A model generated the notes under the pieces. The model worked only from the letters and a program-made list of their open reading frames with translations. It was not told where the DNA came from and searched no databases. Below, piece by piece: positions 38,690-49,873 of a stretch of 64,000 nt of DNA. Both the position numbers and the translations under genes were made by a program. Each line of letters begins with the position of its first letter. The stretch's first letter is position 1. The DNA is from Variovorax sp. MHTC-1 (lineage in GTDB: Bacteria; Pseudomonadota; Gammaproteobacteria; Burkholderiales; Burkholderiaceae_C), in the NCBI RefSeq assembly GCF_003984645.1, contig NZ_RWKI01000002.1, positions 310,001 to 374,000 of the forward strand. Direction: 5' to 3'.

Positions 38690-40456
38690 TCAAGGAGTGA
38701 TGACCGATGCCGACTCGCTTTCTTCCGGCGGCCATTCGACGGCCGCCAATTGTGGATGGAAGCGACGCGCCTGTGCCCACCTGGCCGGCGCAGACTCGCA
38801 TTGATCGGGTGGAACGATGCGACACATCTTGATCAACCAGTCGCGCGCTTCATCCGGATGCTGGTTCAGGCCCAGCAAGACTGCGAGTGTCATGAAGCTG
38901 CGGGAACTTGGCCATACGACCGTGGCGTCTCGCGCCCATTGAATCTCGGCCGGCGAAACCCCCGCCACGGGTTCGTATTTCATGAACCGCTGCGCTTCGC
39001 GCAAATCGGTCAGCAACAGAACGTCCGGCGGTTCGGCCGGCCGACTGTTGACGATGTTGGCCCTCTCCAATTGCAAGGAGGCATAGGCGCTCTCTACCTT
39101 GAAGTAGTCACGCGCAATGAGTCCCAGTAGAGTCGCCCCCAGGCACAATGCTCCGAGCAATAGCCACCGGCCGGCGATCCGTGAAGGCGAGCCCATGGGC
39201 CAGATGTTCAAGCTCGCATTCAAGGCTCCCATCGCCAGACCAGTGGGCAGCAAGAAGTAGGCGTAGTGCAGAGGCAATTCCAGCATCGCGTGAATCCCGA
39301 CCATCAGCACCATCAGCAAGTACAAGCCTTCAGGCGCTCGGCGTATCCGACGCGCGGCGGTTACCAACCAGGCCAGCACAAGAGCCGTCAACACGAGGCC
39401 GAGAGGGATGCCTGCCCAAAGCATGAAATCGAGAAACAGGTTGTGCGACTGCAGAAAAGGATGGTAGAGCGCTGGATAGCCTTCAGCCACAGTTACTTGA
39501 GCGGCCACGACGTTGTTCCACCCGTAGCCAACCCAAGGACGCTGCAACGCTGCATCAAGCAACATTCGCCACAACTCAGGCCTAAGTTCGTGACCAAGAC
39601 GCTGCACCATCGATCCCGAGACATCGAGCATCAGAGCACTGCGAAGCGGCCCCAATGCAAGTAACGCCAAGACATAGAAGAGTGCCAAGCCGGTGGCATA
39701 CCAGGGAGTGTTTTTCGCCTCCCATAGCCCGCGCCACCACCACGCCGCCAGCAGCAAGACCAGCAAACCTAGCGCCCCGGTACGAGATTGCGTCAGCGCC
39801 AGGCCGATCAGCAGGAATGTGGTCGCAATCAGGGCTGCGGCGCGCCCTAGCTGCCTGCGCCAAACACCCCAGGCACAGGCGAGCAGGCCCCAGAGCAGCA
39901 ATGTCGCAAGCTGATTGGGCTGCGCCATGTTGCCGGAGGGACGAGCACTATTCGAGCCAAGCGCCCAGACACTGAGGGTGCCATCACCGCCGGGCTCCAG
40001 CCATTGCTGAAATTGCAACGCAACGGAGACGATCGCGCCGATGCCGATAGCCGAGAACAAGATGTCGCCCATCCATCTGGGTCGCCAGCCTTGCCAATGC
40101 TGGCCGACCATCATGGCCAGCAGGAAGCCCGCTATATAGGCGCTTGCGGTCCAAGCCTGTCCGGCAAACGGCAAAAGCCCAAGGGCATGGTGCGCAAAAG
40201 GCAGTGGGAGCAGAAGTGCGACCACCCACACCAAGCCGTGCCAGGCGACCGACTGCCTAGCTCGTACCATGACCACACCCCCCATCACAACCAACATCGC
40301 GGCCGCCCAAGCGTCAGAATGAAACGACATCCATGGCATCGAATGGTTGGGCAACAGCCACGCCAACGACAGCAAGACTGAAGCCATGGCGGCCCATACG
40401 GGAGCCAGTGATATCCGGGAAAGTCGATTCATCGAACGGGGCGCCATTGAGAACAT
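38690..40456 (-). CDS. PglL_A family O-oligosaccharyltransferase (PilO/TfpO-like)
   Basis: A 588-residue polytopic protein. The Wzy_C periplasmic motif QSHNLFLDFMLWAGIPLGL (about 343-361) and the PglL C-terminal block LELPLHYAYFLLPTGLAMGA are near the consensus of pilin ligases. It lies 50 bases downstream of pilA on the same strand, past a terminator, and upstream of the glycan operon. Best reading: it transfers lipid-linked glycan to PilA Ser/Thr. An O-antigen ligase role is possible. Confidence 0.88.
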   Translation of the reverse strand: MFSMAPRSMNRLSRISLAPVWAAMASVLLSLAWLLPNHSMPWMSFHSDAWAAAMLVVMGGVVMVRARQSVAWHGLVWVVALLLPLPFAHHALGLLPFAGQAWTASAYIAGFLLAMMVGQHWQGWRPRWMGDILFSAIGIGAIVSVALQFQQWLEPGGDGTLSVWALGSNSARPSGNMAQPNQLATLLLWGLLACAWGVWRRQLGRAAALIATTFLLIGLALTQSRTGALGLLVLLLAAWWWRGLWEAKNTPWYATGLALFYVLALLALGPLRSALMLDVSGSMVQRLGHELRPELWRMLLDAALQRPWVGYGWNNVVAAQVTVAEGYPALYHPFLQSHNLFLDFMLWAGIPLGLVLTALVLAWLVTAARRIRRAPEGLYLLMVLMVGIHAMLELPLHYAYFLLPTGLAMGALNASLNIWPMGSPSRIAGRWLLLGALCLGATLLGLIARDYFKVESAYASLQLERANIVNSRPAEPPDVLLLTDLREAQRFMKYEPVAGVSPAEIQWARDATVVWPSSRSFMTLAVLLGLNQHPDEARDWLIKMCRIVPPDQCESAPARWAQARRFHPQLAAVEWPPEESESASVITP

Positions 40457-40463
40457 TCACCCG

Positions 40464-40490
40464 CAAAAAAGCCGCCCGAAGGCGGCTCCG
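40464..40490 (-). terminator. Rho-independent terminator after pilA
   Basis: On the minus strand a 7-bp GC stem (40481-40487 with 40470-40476) and 4-nt loop are followed by a run of six T (40465-40470). It sits 17 bases past the pilA stop and just before the ligase start, so most pilA transcripts should end here with some read-through into the ligase. Confidence 0.88.
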
Positions 40491-40506
40491 ACGCCAGGCG
40501 CAACGC

Positions 40507-40980
40507 TTAGGCAGGTTGGCGGCATTCCGAAGGAACGTACTTGTACTTGCCGGCGTCGGCAATCGAGCACTTCCACTTGACCGGGCCGCTCGGCAGCACG
40601 CCGGCTGCAAGTGCGCCTGCGCTGCTGCTGGGGGTCAAAACCACGGTAACGGCACCGGCTGCTGCCGACGTCACGATCGTAATGACGCCGGTTGCCGCCG
40701 TAACCGTCAGGCTGTCGATGTTCTTGGTGTTGCCGCTGCCGACCGACAGGTTGTCAACACCAACGTTCAGCGTCGAGGCTGCATTCGCTGCGTTCTCTGC
40801 AATGGTCGACTTCGCGCCCGAGGCGAGAACCATCGCTTCCGACACGCGAGCGCGCACCGTGTAGTCTTGGTAGGCGGGAAGGGCAACAGCGGCCAAGATA
40901 CCGATGATCGCCACAACGATCATCAACTCGATAAGGGTGAAACCCTTTTGCACATTACGTGCGATGGAACGACGGTTCAT
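40507..40980 (-). CDS. pilA: Type IV pilin PilA (probable major pilin)
   Basis: A 157-residue type IVa prepilin. The short basic leader ends [21 protein letters not shown], with Glu5 present, and a typical [17 protein letters not shown] helix continues. The globular domain is Ala/Thr/Ser-rich. A C-terminal disulfide loop is bounded by Cys in KWKC and SEC, 16 residues apart. A sigma-54 promoter, candidate PilR boxes and its own terminator indicate strong independent expression, as expected for the major subunit. The Ser/Thr-rich central part offers O-glycosylation sites. Confidence 0.93.
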   Translation of the reverse strand: MNRRSIARNVQKGFTLIELMIVVAIIGILAAVALPAYQDYTVRARVSEAMVLASGAKSTIAENAANAASTLNVGVDNLSVGSGNTKNIDSLTVTAATGVITIVTSAAAGAVTVVLTPSSSAGALAAGVLPSGPVKWKCSIADAGKYKYVPSECRQPA

Positions 40981-41037
40981 TCAAATACTCCGGTTGATTG
41001 AAGGGGCCCGAGGAAGCCCCCGGTGCGTTCAACCTCC

Positions 41038-41052
41038 GCAGCATCTGTGCCA
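41038..41052 (-). promoter_or_regulatory. Sigma-54 promoter of pilA
   Basis: Read on the minus strand: TGGCAC, five bases, CTGC, which matches the TGGCAC-N5-TTGC consensus in all but one position with exact -24/-12 spacing. Predicted transcription start near 41027, giving a leader of about 47 nt before the pilA ATG. Confidence 0.82.
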
Positions 41053-41117
41053 TCCCGCCTTCTCGCCTCTGAAGCACACCTTGGTGTGCATTTGTTCACG
41101 ATCGAGTTACACCAAGT

Positions 41118-41165
41118 GACACAACTTGTTGCGAACGCCAGACAAGCTCTGACAAATTTTGTCAG
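41118..41165 (-). promoter_or_regulatory. Candidate PilR (enhancer) sites upstream of pilA
   Basis: Three TGTC elements (minus strand) lie at 41118-41121, 41141-41144 and 41151-41154, about 91 to 127 bases upstream of the predicted start; P. aeruginosa PilR binds repeated C/G-TGTC elements at similar distance. The farthest one is part of a perfect 8-bp inverted repeat (41149-41156 with 41158-41165). Assignment to PilR is inferred; pilSR genes are not in the window. Confidence 0.5.
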
Positions 41166-41182
41166 CTGGCCAACCACTGTCG

Positions 41183-41989
41183 TCAGACCTGCAGCACCCC
41201 CGCCGCCTCCAGCCACCGAATGTCCCACCCCTTCGTCCCCTGCACCCGCGAGCCAACCGCCAACATATCGATCTGGCTCATGATCTCTCCGGTCTCAGCC
41301 GGCTTGGTGTGGGTGATGTAGATCGGGTAGCTCTTGCCAGGCGCGATATGCGCCAGCTCGCCGGCCAAGGTCGCAGGCGACAAATGCAAGCTGCGCTGCG
41401 CCAACGCCTGCTCCCGATTGCTGAACGCCGTTTCTATCACCAGCATCCCCACATCGAGCTGGTTCACCCGCTGCCAAAAGGCCGGATTGCGCTCGGTATC
41501 CCCGCTGAAGACCCAGTTCGGCCCGCCCTCCGCGCAGCGCACGGCGTAGCCGCAAGCCGGCACGGTGTGCACCGCAGGCAGCACCTCGATGTTCTTCAGC
41601 GCCCGTGTTCCCAGCTGGAGCTGCTGCCCTACCACGATGTCATGAAAGCTCACAAACGGCGCTTCCAGACTAGGAATGCTCGCGAAATCCGGCCAGATGA
41701 TGTTGTTGAACACATGGGCGCGCAGCGCCTCGATGGTGGCGCGCAGCGCATGCACGCGCAGCGGCTTGCCGCGGCGGCTGGCGACGGCGTCGATCATCAG
41801 GGGCAGCGCGGCGATGTGGTCGAGGTGCGAATGGGTGAGCACGACGTCGTCGATGGCGCCCATTTCGTCCAGGCTCAGGTCGCCGACGCCGGTGCCGGCG
41901 TCGACCAGCAGGTCGCTGTCGACCAGGAACGAGGTCGTGCGGCAGTCCTTGGCGATGGCGCCCGAGCAACCCAACACGCGCACCTGCAT
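41183..41989 (-). CDS. MBL-fold metallo-hydrolase, class II cyclic-nucleotide phosphodiesterase-like
   Basis: A 268-residue metallo-beta-lactamase-fold protein with the metal motif HSHLDH at 53-58, a later FSGDTERN and ITHTKP that provide further ligands. Opening VRVLGCSGAIAKDCRTTSFLV and THSHLDHIAALPLMIDAV resemble class II 3',5'-cyclic nucleotide phosphodiesterases (CpdP/PDE1). It may degrade cAMP or another second messenger. Nearness to pilA, where cAMP matters in other bacteria, is suggestive only. Confidence 0.8.
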   Translation of the reverse strand: MQVRVLGCSGAIAKDCRTTSFLVDSDLLVDAGTGVGDLSLDEMGAIDDVVLTHSHLDHIAALPLMIDAVASRRGKPLRVHALRATIEALRAHVFNNIIWPDFASIPSLEAPFVSFHDIVVGQQLQLGTRALKNIEVLPAVHTVPACGYAVRCAEGGPNWVFSGDTERNPAFWQRVNQLDVGMLVIETAFSNREQALAQRSLHLSPATLAGELAHIAPGKSYPIYITHTKPAETGEIMSQIDMLAVGSRVQGTKGWDIRWLEAAGVLQV

Positions 41990-42178
41990 ATGCGAGGCCT
42001 TTGATTTCTATTTGGTTTCGAACCGGGTTGCACCATCCCAGTTCTGGTCTTTGGGCTGCAACGCCAGTGAGGCTAAACGCTGTGCGTGGAGCCGGTAAAG
42101 GACTTTTTTGGCATCTCCAGCCGGCAGTGGGGTCACAGCGCTTGGACCGGTCGAAAGTCTCGACGCGCGAGCCGGCGC

Positions 42179-42829
42179 TCAGCCGGCGACGAACTGCATC
42201 CGCGTGCCGCCGAGCTCGAGCACGTCGCCGTCCTGCAGGGCGACGGCCTCGTTGCCGAGCGGTTCGCCGTTGAGCTCGGTGCCGCCGTCGATGGGCGCCA
42301 CCACGTAGCCGTGCAGGCGCCGCGTGACGGCGGCGACAGCCACGCCGGGCTTGCCGATGGTGGTGACGACCTTCTGCAGGGAGAGCTCGCGCCCGGCGCC
42401 GCTGCCCGACAGAACGCGCATGACGGCTACGCCGGTGCCGCCGCCGAAGGGCTGGTGCACCGTGGGTGCGGAGCTGAGGGGAATCGGGCCCGACGGTGCC
42501 GGCGCGATGTGCGGCGCGGGCCCTGCGCCTTCGGAGGCGCCGCTGCCCACCAGGTAGCGGATCTTGTACTTGCCGACCTCGACCACGTCGTTGTGCTCGA
42601 GCGCCTGCTTCTTGACGGCGCGCCCGTTGATGTAGGTGCCGTTGGTGCTGTTGAGGTCTTCCAGGTAGACGTCGCCGCCGATCATGTGCAGCACCGCGTG
42701 CTCACCGCTGATCGCCAGATTGTCGATCACGATGTCGTTGTACGGCCGCCGTCCCAGCGTGGTGCGGTCCTTGGCGAGCGTCACCTCCTTGATGACGACA
42801 CCATCGATCGAAACGATCATCTTCGGCAT
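42179..42829 (-). CDS. FHA domain protein (two FHA-like modules)
   Basis: A 216-residue protein. N-terminal FHA domain (about 8-90) has the phosphothreonine-binding residues: TLGRRPYND, AISGEHAVL and NSTNGTYING. A Pro/Ala/Gly linker (about 98-130) leads to a second, degenerate FHA-like module (about 135-214; TTIGKPGVAVAAVTRRLHG, LNGEPL). It lies 29 bases downstream of the PP2C phosphatase gene in the same orientation. It reads phosphothreonine marks, but no Ser/Thr kinase is in the window. Confidence 0.87.
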   Translation of the reverse strand: MPKMIVSIDGVVIKEVTLAKDRTTLGRRPYNDIVIDNLAISGEHAVLHMIGGDVYLEDLNSTNGTYINGRAVKKQALEHNDVVEVGKYKIRYLVGSGASEGAGPAPHIAPAPSGPIPLSSAPTVHQPFGGGTGVAVMRVLSGSGAGRELSLQKVVTTIGKPGVAVAAVTRRLHGYVVAPIDGGTELNGEPLGNEAVALQDGDVLELGGTRMQFVAG

Positions 42830-42858
42830 GGCCGACTCCTCGATCTCATTTTTTTGGG

Positions 42859-43668
42859 CTATCCGGATGCCTCGAGAGCTTCACCTGAGCCTGCTCTGGC
42901 GAGGACAACCGAAATGTTGTCCCTGCCGCCATTGTCATTCGCAGTTGAAACCAAAAGTGTTGCCTTTTCCGAAAGGCCGATATCTTGTAACAAAAGCGTG
43001 AAAAGCTGCGCGTCGGAAACCATCTCGCTCAGCCCGTCGGAACATAGCAGGAAAAGGTCGCCGGGCTTCACGTTGTGCTCGTGCATTTCGAGTTCGACAT
43101 GCCGTTCGATGCCGAGCGCCCGCGTCACCAGGTTGCGGTGCGGCGACTGGATGGCCTGCTCTGGCGTGATCGCGCCGGCGTCGAGTTGCTCCTGCAGCAG
43201 CGAATGGTCGCGCGTGAGCTGTTCGAGCTTTTCGTTGCGCAGCCGGTAGCAGCGGGAGTCGCCGATGTGGCCGACGATCGCGCGCTTGGGCCCGAAGGCG
43301 GCCAGCACGAGCGTGGTGCCCATGCCCTGCAGCTGCATGTTCGCGACGCCGGCTTCGAGGATGGCCGCGTTGGCCTCGTCGGTCCCGGCCTGCAGCGCGC
43401 GGCGCACGGCCCGCGGGTTGGCGGTCGGCCCGGCGTGGGCCAGCCAGCGGCCGAAGCTGGCTTGCAGCAAGGCGATGGCCATGCCGCTGGCCACCTCGCC
43501 GCCGTTGTAGCCGCCCATGCCGTCGGCCAGGAGCACCAGGCCCAGCGAGGCGTCGAAGGCGATCGTGTCTTCGTTGTTGGCGCGCACCCGGCCGGGGTCG
43601 GTGAGCGCGGCGAAGTCCCAGGTCAGCGAGCCGGTGTCAGGAGAAACGGATACGCCCAGGTTCACCAT
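42859..43668 (-). CDS. PP2C-family serine/threonine phosphatase
   Basis: A 269-residue Stp1/PppA-type phosphatase. Metal-binding Asp residues lie in NNEDTIAFD (32-40) and LLADGMGGYNGG (46-57); further GDSRCYRL, CSDGLSEMV and GGRDNISVVLA are all present. It removes phosphate from Ser/Thr (Mn/Mg-dependent). Start ATG 43668 fits the family. It forms an operon with the FHA gene; TerC lies 29 bases upstream on the same strand and may be co-transcribed. Confidence 0.92.
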   Translation of the reverse strand: MVNLGVSVSPDTGSLTWDFAALTDPGRVRANNEDTIAFDASLGLVLLADGMGGYNGGEVASGMAIALLQASFGRWLAHAGPTANPRAVRRALQAGTDEANAAILEAGVANMQLQGMGTTLVLAAFGPKRAIVGHIGDSRCYRLRNEKLEQLTRDHSLLQEQLDAGAITPEQAIQSPHRNLVTRALGIERHVELEMHEHNVKPGDLFLLCSDGLSEMVSDAQLFTLLLQDIGLSEKATLLVSTANDNGGRDNISVVLARAGSGEALEASG

Positions 43669-43697
43669 GAATCTATGTGGTTGAGAGCGGCGCTCGC

Positions 43698-44381
43698 TCA
43701 GTGCGCCGCGGTGGCCGCGCGCCTTTGCTGCCAGCGGCCGACAGCGATGACGAAAAATGCGCCGGCCGCGGCGCCTGCATAGTGCAGCCAGGGGTTGGCT
43801 GCCAGGGCGCCGCGCAAGGCGACGTCGCTCACGATGGTCTCGCCGCCGACCCACCCGATCAGCGCGGCGCCCAGCATGATGATGATCGGGAAGCGTTCCA
43901 TGAGCTTGATCATGAGGGTACTGCCGAAAATCACCAACGGGATGCTGATGGCCAGGCCGAGGATCAGCAGCACCATGCTGCCCTGCGCCGCGGCCGCGAC
44001 CGCGATCACGTTGTCCAGGCTCATGACCAGATCTGCCAGCAGGATGGTCCGCACGGCGGCGAGCATGCTGCCGTATTCCTTTTCCTCGCCGTTGTCGTCT
44101 TCCTCATCGCCGAGCAGCTGTACGCCGATCCACAGCAGCAGCGCGCCGCCGAGGATCTGCAGATAAGGCAGCGCCAGCAGCTTGGCGGCGACCACGGTGA
44201 GCGCGATGCGCAGCACCACGGCCGCGCCCGAGCCGAACAGCACGGCCTTCTTCTGCTGATGCGACGGCAGCGAACGGGCGGCCATCGCGATCACCACCGC
44301 GTTGTCCCCCGAAAGAATGATGTTGATCCAGACAATCTTGACGAGCCCGATCCAGAAATCGGCAGTTTGCAAATAATCCAT
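43698..44381 (-). CDS. TerC family membrane protein (YjbE type)
   Basis: A 227-residue protein with about seven membrane helices and the family motifs NIILSGDNAVVIAMAA and DLVMSLDNVIAVAAAA. An acidic cytoplasmic loop (LGDEEDDNGEEKEYG) lies between them. It is a paralogue of the product of 6169-6906 but has no yybP-ykoY leader. Transcription begins beyond the sucCD terminator. Likely metal (Mn) transport; tellurite resistance is not implied. Confidence 0.9.
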   Translation of the reverse strand: MDYLQTADFWIGLVKIVWINIILSGDNAVVIAMAARSLPSHQQKKAVLFGSGAAVVLRIALTVVAAKLLALPYLQILGGALLLWIGVQLLGDEEDDNGEEKEYGSMLAAVRTILLADLVMSLDNVIAVAAAAQGSMVLLILGLAISIPLVIFGSTLMIKLMERFPIIIMLGAALIGWVGGETIVSDVALRGALAANPWLHYAGAAAGAFFVIAVGRWQQRRAATAAH

Positions 44382-44406
44382 GTCCCATATCCACTGTTAT
44401 GTATTG

Positions 44407-44442
44407 AAAAAGCGCTCGCAACGTGAATTGCGAGCGCTTTTG
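44407..44442 (-). terminator. Rho-independent terminator of sucCD
   Basis: A perfect 14-bp inverted repeat (44408-44421 with 44428-44441) with a 6-nt loop, followed on the minus strand by a T-rich tail. It ends the sucCD transcript and isolates the terC-PP2C-FHA genes. Confidence 0.9.
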
Positions 44443-44472
44443 TTCTTGTGTGGTCGAGGAAGGCCGGAAGTT

Positions 44473-45366
44473 TTAGAGCAGCGCCTTGAGGCGCTTGGCC
44501 AGCTCCGAGAAGTTTCGTGTGACCGTAAAACCGCACTCTTCCATGATGGCGAGCTTGGCATCCGCCGTGTCGGCGCCGCCCGAAATCAAGGCGCCCGCAT
44601 GGCCCATGCGCTTGCCCGGAGGGGCGGTCACGCCGGCGATGAAGCCGACGATCGGCTTCTTCATGTGGTCCTTGCACCAGCGCGCGGCGTCGGCTTCATC
44701 GGGGCCGCCGATCTCGCCGATCATGATGACGGCGTCGGTGTCGGGGTCGTCGTTGAAGGCTTGCATCACGTCGATGTGCTTCAGCCCGTTGATCGGGTCG
44801 CCGCCGATGCCGACAGCGCTCGACTGGCCGAGGCCGATCTCGGTGAGTTGCGCCACGGCTTCATAGGTCAGCGTGCCGGAGCGGCTGACCACGCCGATGC
44901 GGCCCTTCTTGTGGATATGGCCGGGCATGATGCCGATCTTGATCTCGTCGGGCGTGATCAGGCCGGGGCAGTTCGGGCCCAGCAGCAGCGTCTTCTTGCC
45001 GCCGGCGGCTTCCTTGGCCTTCATCTTGTTGCGCACTTCGAGCATGTCGCGCACCGGGATGCCTTCGGTGATGCAGATCGCCATGTCCAGGTCGGCCTCG
45101 ACGGCTTCCCAGATCGCCGCAGCAGCACCGGCCGGCGGCACGTAGATCACCGACACGGTGGCGCCGGTTTGCGTCGCGGCTTCCTTCACCGAGCCGAAGA
45201 TCGGGATGTTGAAGATCGACTCGCCGGCCTTCTTCGGGTTCACGCCGGCCACGAAGCAGTTCTTGCCGTTCGCGTATTCCTGGCACTTCTCGGTGTGGAA
45301 CTGACCGGTCTTGCCGGTGATGCCCTGGGTGATGACTTTGGTGTCTTTGTTGATGTAGATCGACAT
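44473..45366 (-). CDS. sucD: Succinyl-CoA synthetase (succinate-CoA ligase), alpha subunit
   Basis: A 297-residue subunit. N-terminal CoA-binding Rossmann domain ([15 protein letters not shown], then NPKKAGE) and ligase domain with the phosphorylated histidine in [12 protein letters not shown] (about 247). With SucC it makes succinate plus ATP or GTP from succinyl-CoA in the TCA cycle. It follows sucC by 9 bases and ends in a strong terminator. Confidence 0.98.
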   Translation of the reverse strand: MSIYINKDTKVITQGITGKTGQFHTEKCQEYANGKNCFVAGVNPKKAGESIFNIPIFGSVKEAATQTGATVSVIYVPPAGAAAAIWEAVEADLDMAICITEGIPVRDMLEVRNKMKAKEAAGGKKTLLLGPNCPGLITPDEIKIGIMPGHIHKKGRIGVVSRSGTLTYEAVAQLTEIGLGQSSAVGIGGDPINGLKHIDVMQAFNDDPDTDAVIMIGEIGGPDEADAARWCKDHMKKPIVGFIAGVTAPPGKRMGHAGALISGGADTADAKLAIMEECGFTVTRNFSELAKRLKALL

Positions 45367-45375
45367 GACGTTTCC

Positions 45376-46542
<1,167 letters not shown>

Positions 46543-46734
46543 GAGGGTGTCTCTCGGAACGAGGTTGAGAACGGGAGATTTGGGTTGTTGTCCACGGGCC
46601 ACGGCGTGTAGGCAATCGGGCGGCGGACAGCAGGCGACTGTATCATGGTGCGCCGCACCAACGGCTGACCGCTCCTTCGGTCAACGTGTAATTTCTTCTT
46701 ACGCGACTTTCCCAGGCAATCCGAGGCTTCCACC

Positions 46735-47664
46735 ATGCCCAAGGTCTTCATCGACGGCGAAGCCGGTACCACCGGCCTCCAGATTCGCGAGCGGCTCCAG
46801 CAGATGCCGCAGATCGAACTCGTGAGCATCGCGCCGGAGCTGCGAAAGGACGTGGCCGCCAAGCGCGAACTGATGGCCGGCGTCGACCTGGTGGTGCTCT
46901 GCCTGCACGACGATGCCGCGCGCGAATCGGTGGCGCTCATCGACCAGCTCGAAGGCCAGGGACGCCGCCCCAAGATCATCGATGCCTCGACAGCGCACCG
47001 CACGGCCGCCGGCTGGGTGTTCGGCTTCCCCGAACTCGTGGCCGGCCAGCAGGAGGCCGTGGCCAAGGCCGAACGCGTGGCCAACCCCGGCTGCTACGCG
47101 ACCGGCGCGATCGCCATCGTCCGCCCGCTGATCGATGCCGGCCTGCTGCCCGCCGACCATGCGATCGCCCTGCCCTCCGTCAGCGGCTACTCGGGCGGCG
47201 GCCGCACCATGATCGAGGCCTACGAGGGCGGAAAGGCACCGCTGTTCGAGACCTACGCGCTGGGCCTCAAGCACAAGCACATTCCCGAGATCATGAAGTA
47301 CACCGGCCTCACGCGCCGGCCCGTGTTCATCCCCTCGGTGGGCAACTTCAAGCAGGGCATGCTGGTGCAGCTGCCGCTGCACCTGGACGAGCTGCCCGGC
47401 CGGCCCAAGGCTGGCGACCTGCAGGAGGCGCTGGCGGCGCACTACGCGAAGAGCAACACGCCCGAGAAGTTCGTGAAGGTGCTGCCGCCCACCGAGGACG
47501 GCAAGATCGACGCCCTCGCGCTCAACGACACCAACGAGCTCGAGATCCGCGTCTTCCCGAACGAAGACCACCGCCATGCCGTCGTCATCGCGCGGCTGGA
47601 CAACCTGGGCAAGGGCGCCAGCGGCGCCGCGGTGCAGAACCTCAAGCTGATGCTGGGGCTCTGA
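46735..47664 (+). CDS. argC: N-acetyl-gamma-glutamyl-phosphate reductase (type 2)
   Basis: A 309-residue NADP-dependent dehydrogenase of arginine synthesis, reducing N-acetylglutamyl phosphate to the semialdehyde. N-terminal loop [13 protein letters not shown] and catalytic Cys120 in [10 protein letters not shown], with [14 protein letters not shown] later. The compact length marks the type 2 family (about 310 residues against about 340). No other arg gene adjoins. Converges on recX across a GC hairpin. Confidence 0.95.
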   Translation: MPKVFIDGEAGTTGLQIRERLQQMPQIELVSIAPELRKDVAAKRELMAGVDLVVLCLHDDAARESVALIDQLEGQGRRPKIIDASTAHRTAAGWVFGFPELVAGQQEAVAKAERVANPGCYATGAIAIVRPLIDAGLLPADHAIALPSVSGYSGGGRTMIEAYEGGKAPLFETYALGLKHKHIPEIMKYTGLTRRPVFIPSVGNFKQGMLVQLPLHLDELPGRPKAGDLQEALAAHYAKSNTPEKFVKVLPPTEDGKIDALALNDTNELEIRVFPNEDHRHAVVIARLDNLGKGASGAAVQNLKLMLGL

Positions 47665-47670
47665 GCCCAG

Positions 47671-47691
47671 CGGCCGCGCGTCGCGCGGCCT
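47671..47691. terminator. GC hairpin between convergent argC and recX
   Basis: An 8-bp all-GC inverted repeat (47672-47679 with 47683-47690) with a 3-nt loop lies exactly between the two stops. The T-run after it is poor (TTCACTCGTT), so it may act as a weak bidirectional terminator or an mRNA 3' end stabiliser. Confidence 0.5.
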
Positions 47692-48141
47692 TCACTCGTT
47701 CGGGTCGTGCCGCAGAACCTTGGCGACGACCGCCGAGGCGAATCCACGCGCCAGCAAAAAGCGCATCTGCTTCGCGCGCTCCGCTGCGTCGTTCGGCAGC
47801 GTGCCGAAGCGCTGCCGCCACACTTCGAGCGCACGGTCGAACTCGCTGCCCGAGAGGCCTGCGAGCGCCTCGGCCACCGCTTCGGGCGCAATGCCCTTGT
47901 GCAGCAGCTCCTGGCGCACGCGCGCCGCGCCGTGGCGAGCCGCGCGCTGGTGCAACACCGACTGCACCACCCTCGCCTCGCTGATGAAGTCTTTGGCGGC
48001 CAGCTCGTCGAGCGCACGCGCCAGCGTGCCGGGCTCTTCCTCGTACCTGGCCAGCTTGCGCTCGAGCTCGCTGCGCGAGTGCTCGCGCTGGCTCAGGAGA
48101 CGGAGAGCGCGGCCCTTGAGAGAAGGAGCGCTGAAAGCCAT
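47692..48141 (-). CDS. recX: RecA regulatory protein RecX
   Basis: A 149-residue helical-repeat protein; motifs [19 protein letters not shown] and [20 protein letters not shown] are typical RecX. It restrains RecA filament growth. It lies ten bases downstream of recA and is co-transcribed, the usual arrangement, so it should share SOS control. Confidence 0.93.
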   Translation of the reverse strand: MAFSAPSLKGRALRLLSQREHSRSELERKLARYEEEPGTLARALDELAAKDFISEARVVQSVLHQRAARHGAARVRQELLHKGIAPEAVAEALAGLSGSEFDRALEVWRQRFGTLPNDAAERAKQMRFLLARGFASAVVAKVLRHDPNE

Positions 48142-48151
48142 GGCCCGAGGC

Positions 48152-49216
<1,065 letters not shown>

Positions 49217-49280
49217 GTGGAAATCTCCTTGAATATCAATGGGTTGTGTTGGGTTTGTCCAATCTGCTTTTAACCACAGG

Positions 49281-49296
49281 CTGGATGCTTGAACAG
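49281..49296 (-). promoter_or_regulatory. LexA (SOS) box upstream of recA
   Basis: On the minus strand CTGTTCAAGCATCCAG fits CTGT-N8-ACAG with a single mismatch in the right half. It lies 65 bases before the recA ATG, where LexA repression of recA is expected. Confidence 0.75.
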
Positions 49297-49363
49297 TAGT
49301 GTAGGGGTTGATGGATTCGAGTGAACCCATTTTTTGGTCAGTTTGATTTACTATCGAGGCGCC

Positions 49364-49849
49364 GTGACCGACCCCGTATTTCCGATCGACCCCGACGCCT
49401 GGCGCCAGACCCACCTGGGCCGCCTGCTCGGCCACGCCATGCGCCGCTTCGACGAGCGTGTGCTGGCGCTGATGGCGCACGACGCCGACGTGCCGCTGGC
49501 GCTGTCGAACCTCGCGGCGCGCGCGCAGGTGAGCGCGGCGCACATCCACATCACGCGCCATCTGTCGCGCGAAGGCTCGCGGCTGACCGAACTCGCGGAG
49601 CGCGCCGGCATGACCAAGCAGGCCATGGGCACGCTGGTCGACCAGTGCGAGGCCTGGGGCCTGGTGACGCGCGGGCCCGATCCGCTCGATGCGCGCGCGC
49701 GGCGCGTGCTGTTCACGGCCGATGGGCTGGCCTGGCTGGAAGCCTTCCGCAACGCGGTCGCGCAGGCCGAGCGCGAGTTCCGCGCCAGCGTCGGCGACGA
49801 GATCGCCACCGTGGTAACCATCGGTCTCGAAGCCTATGCTGCAACCTAG
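49364..49849 (+). CDS. MarR family transcriptional regulator
   Basis: A 161-residue winged-helix protein. Recognition region: [20 protein letters not shown] (about 64-83) followed by [20 protein letters not shown], and a wing with [13 protein letters not shown]. The GTG at 49364 follows a GAGG site; in-frame sequence upstream has an ATG at 49334 as alternative. It is divergent from recA and stands 24 bases before the two-component genes; ligand and targets are unknown. Confidence 0.85.
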   Translation: MTDPVFPIDPDAWRQTHLGRLLGHAMRRFDERVLALMAHDADVPLALSNLAARAQVSAAHIHITRHLSREGSRLTELAERAGMTKQAMGTLVDQCEAWGLVTRGPDPLDARARRVLFTADGLAWLEAFRNAVAQAEREFRASVGDEIATVVTIGLEAYAAT

Positions 49850-49873
49850 AATCAGACCGTCTGGAGACACGCC

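Noticed and set aside
46543..46734. Riboswitch or attenuator before sucC or argC
   Set aside because: No recognised aptamer consensus or terminator/antiterminator pair is visible in this divergent region.
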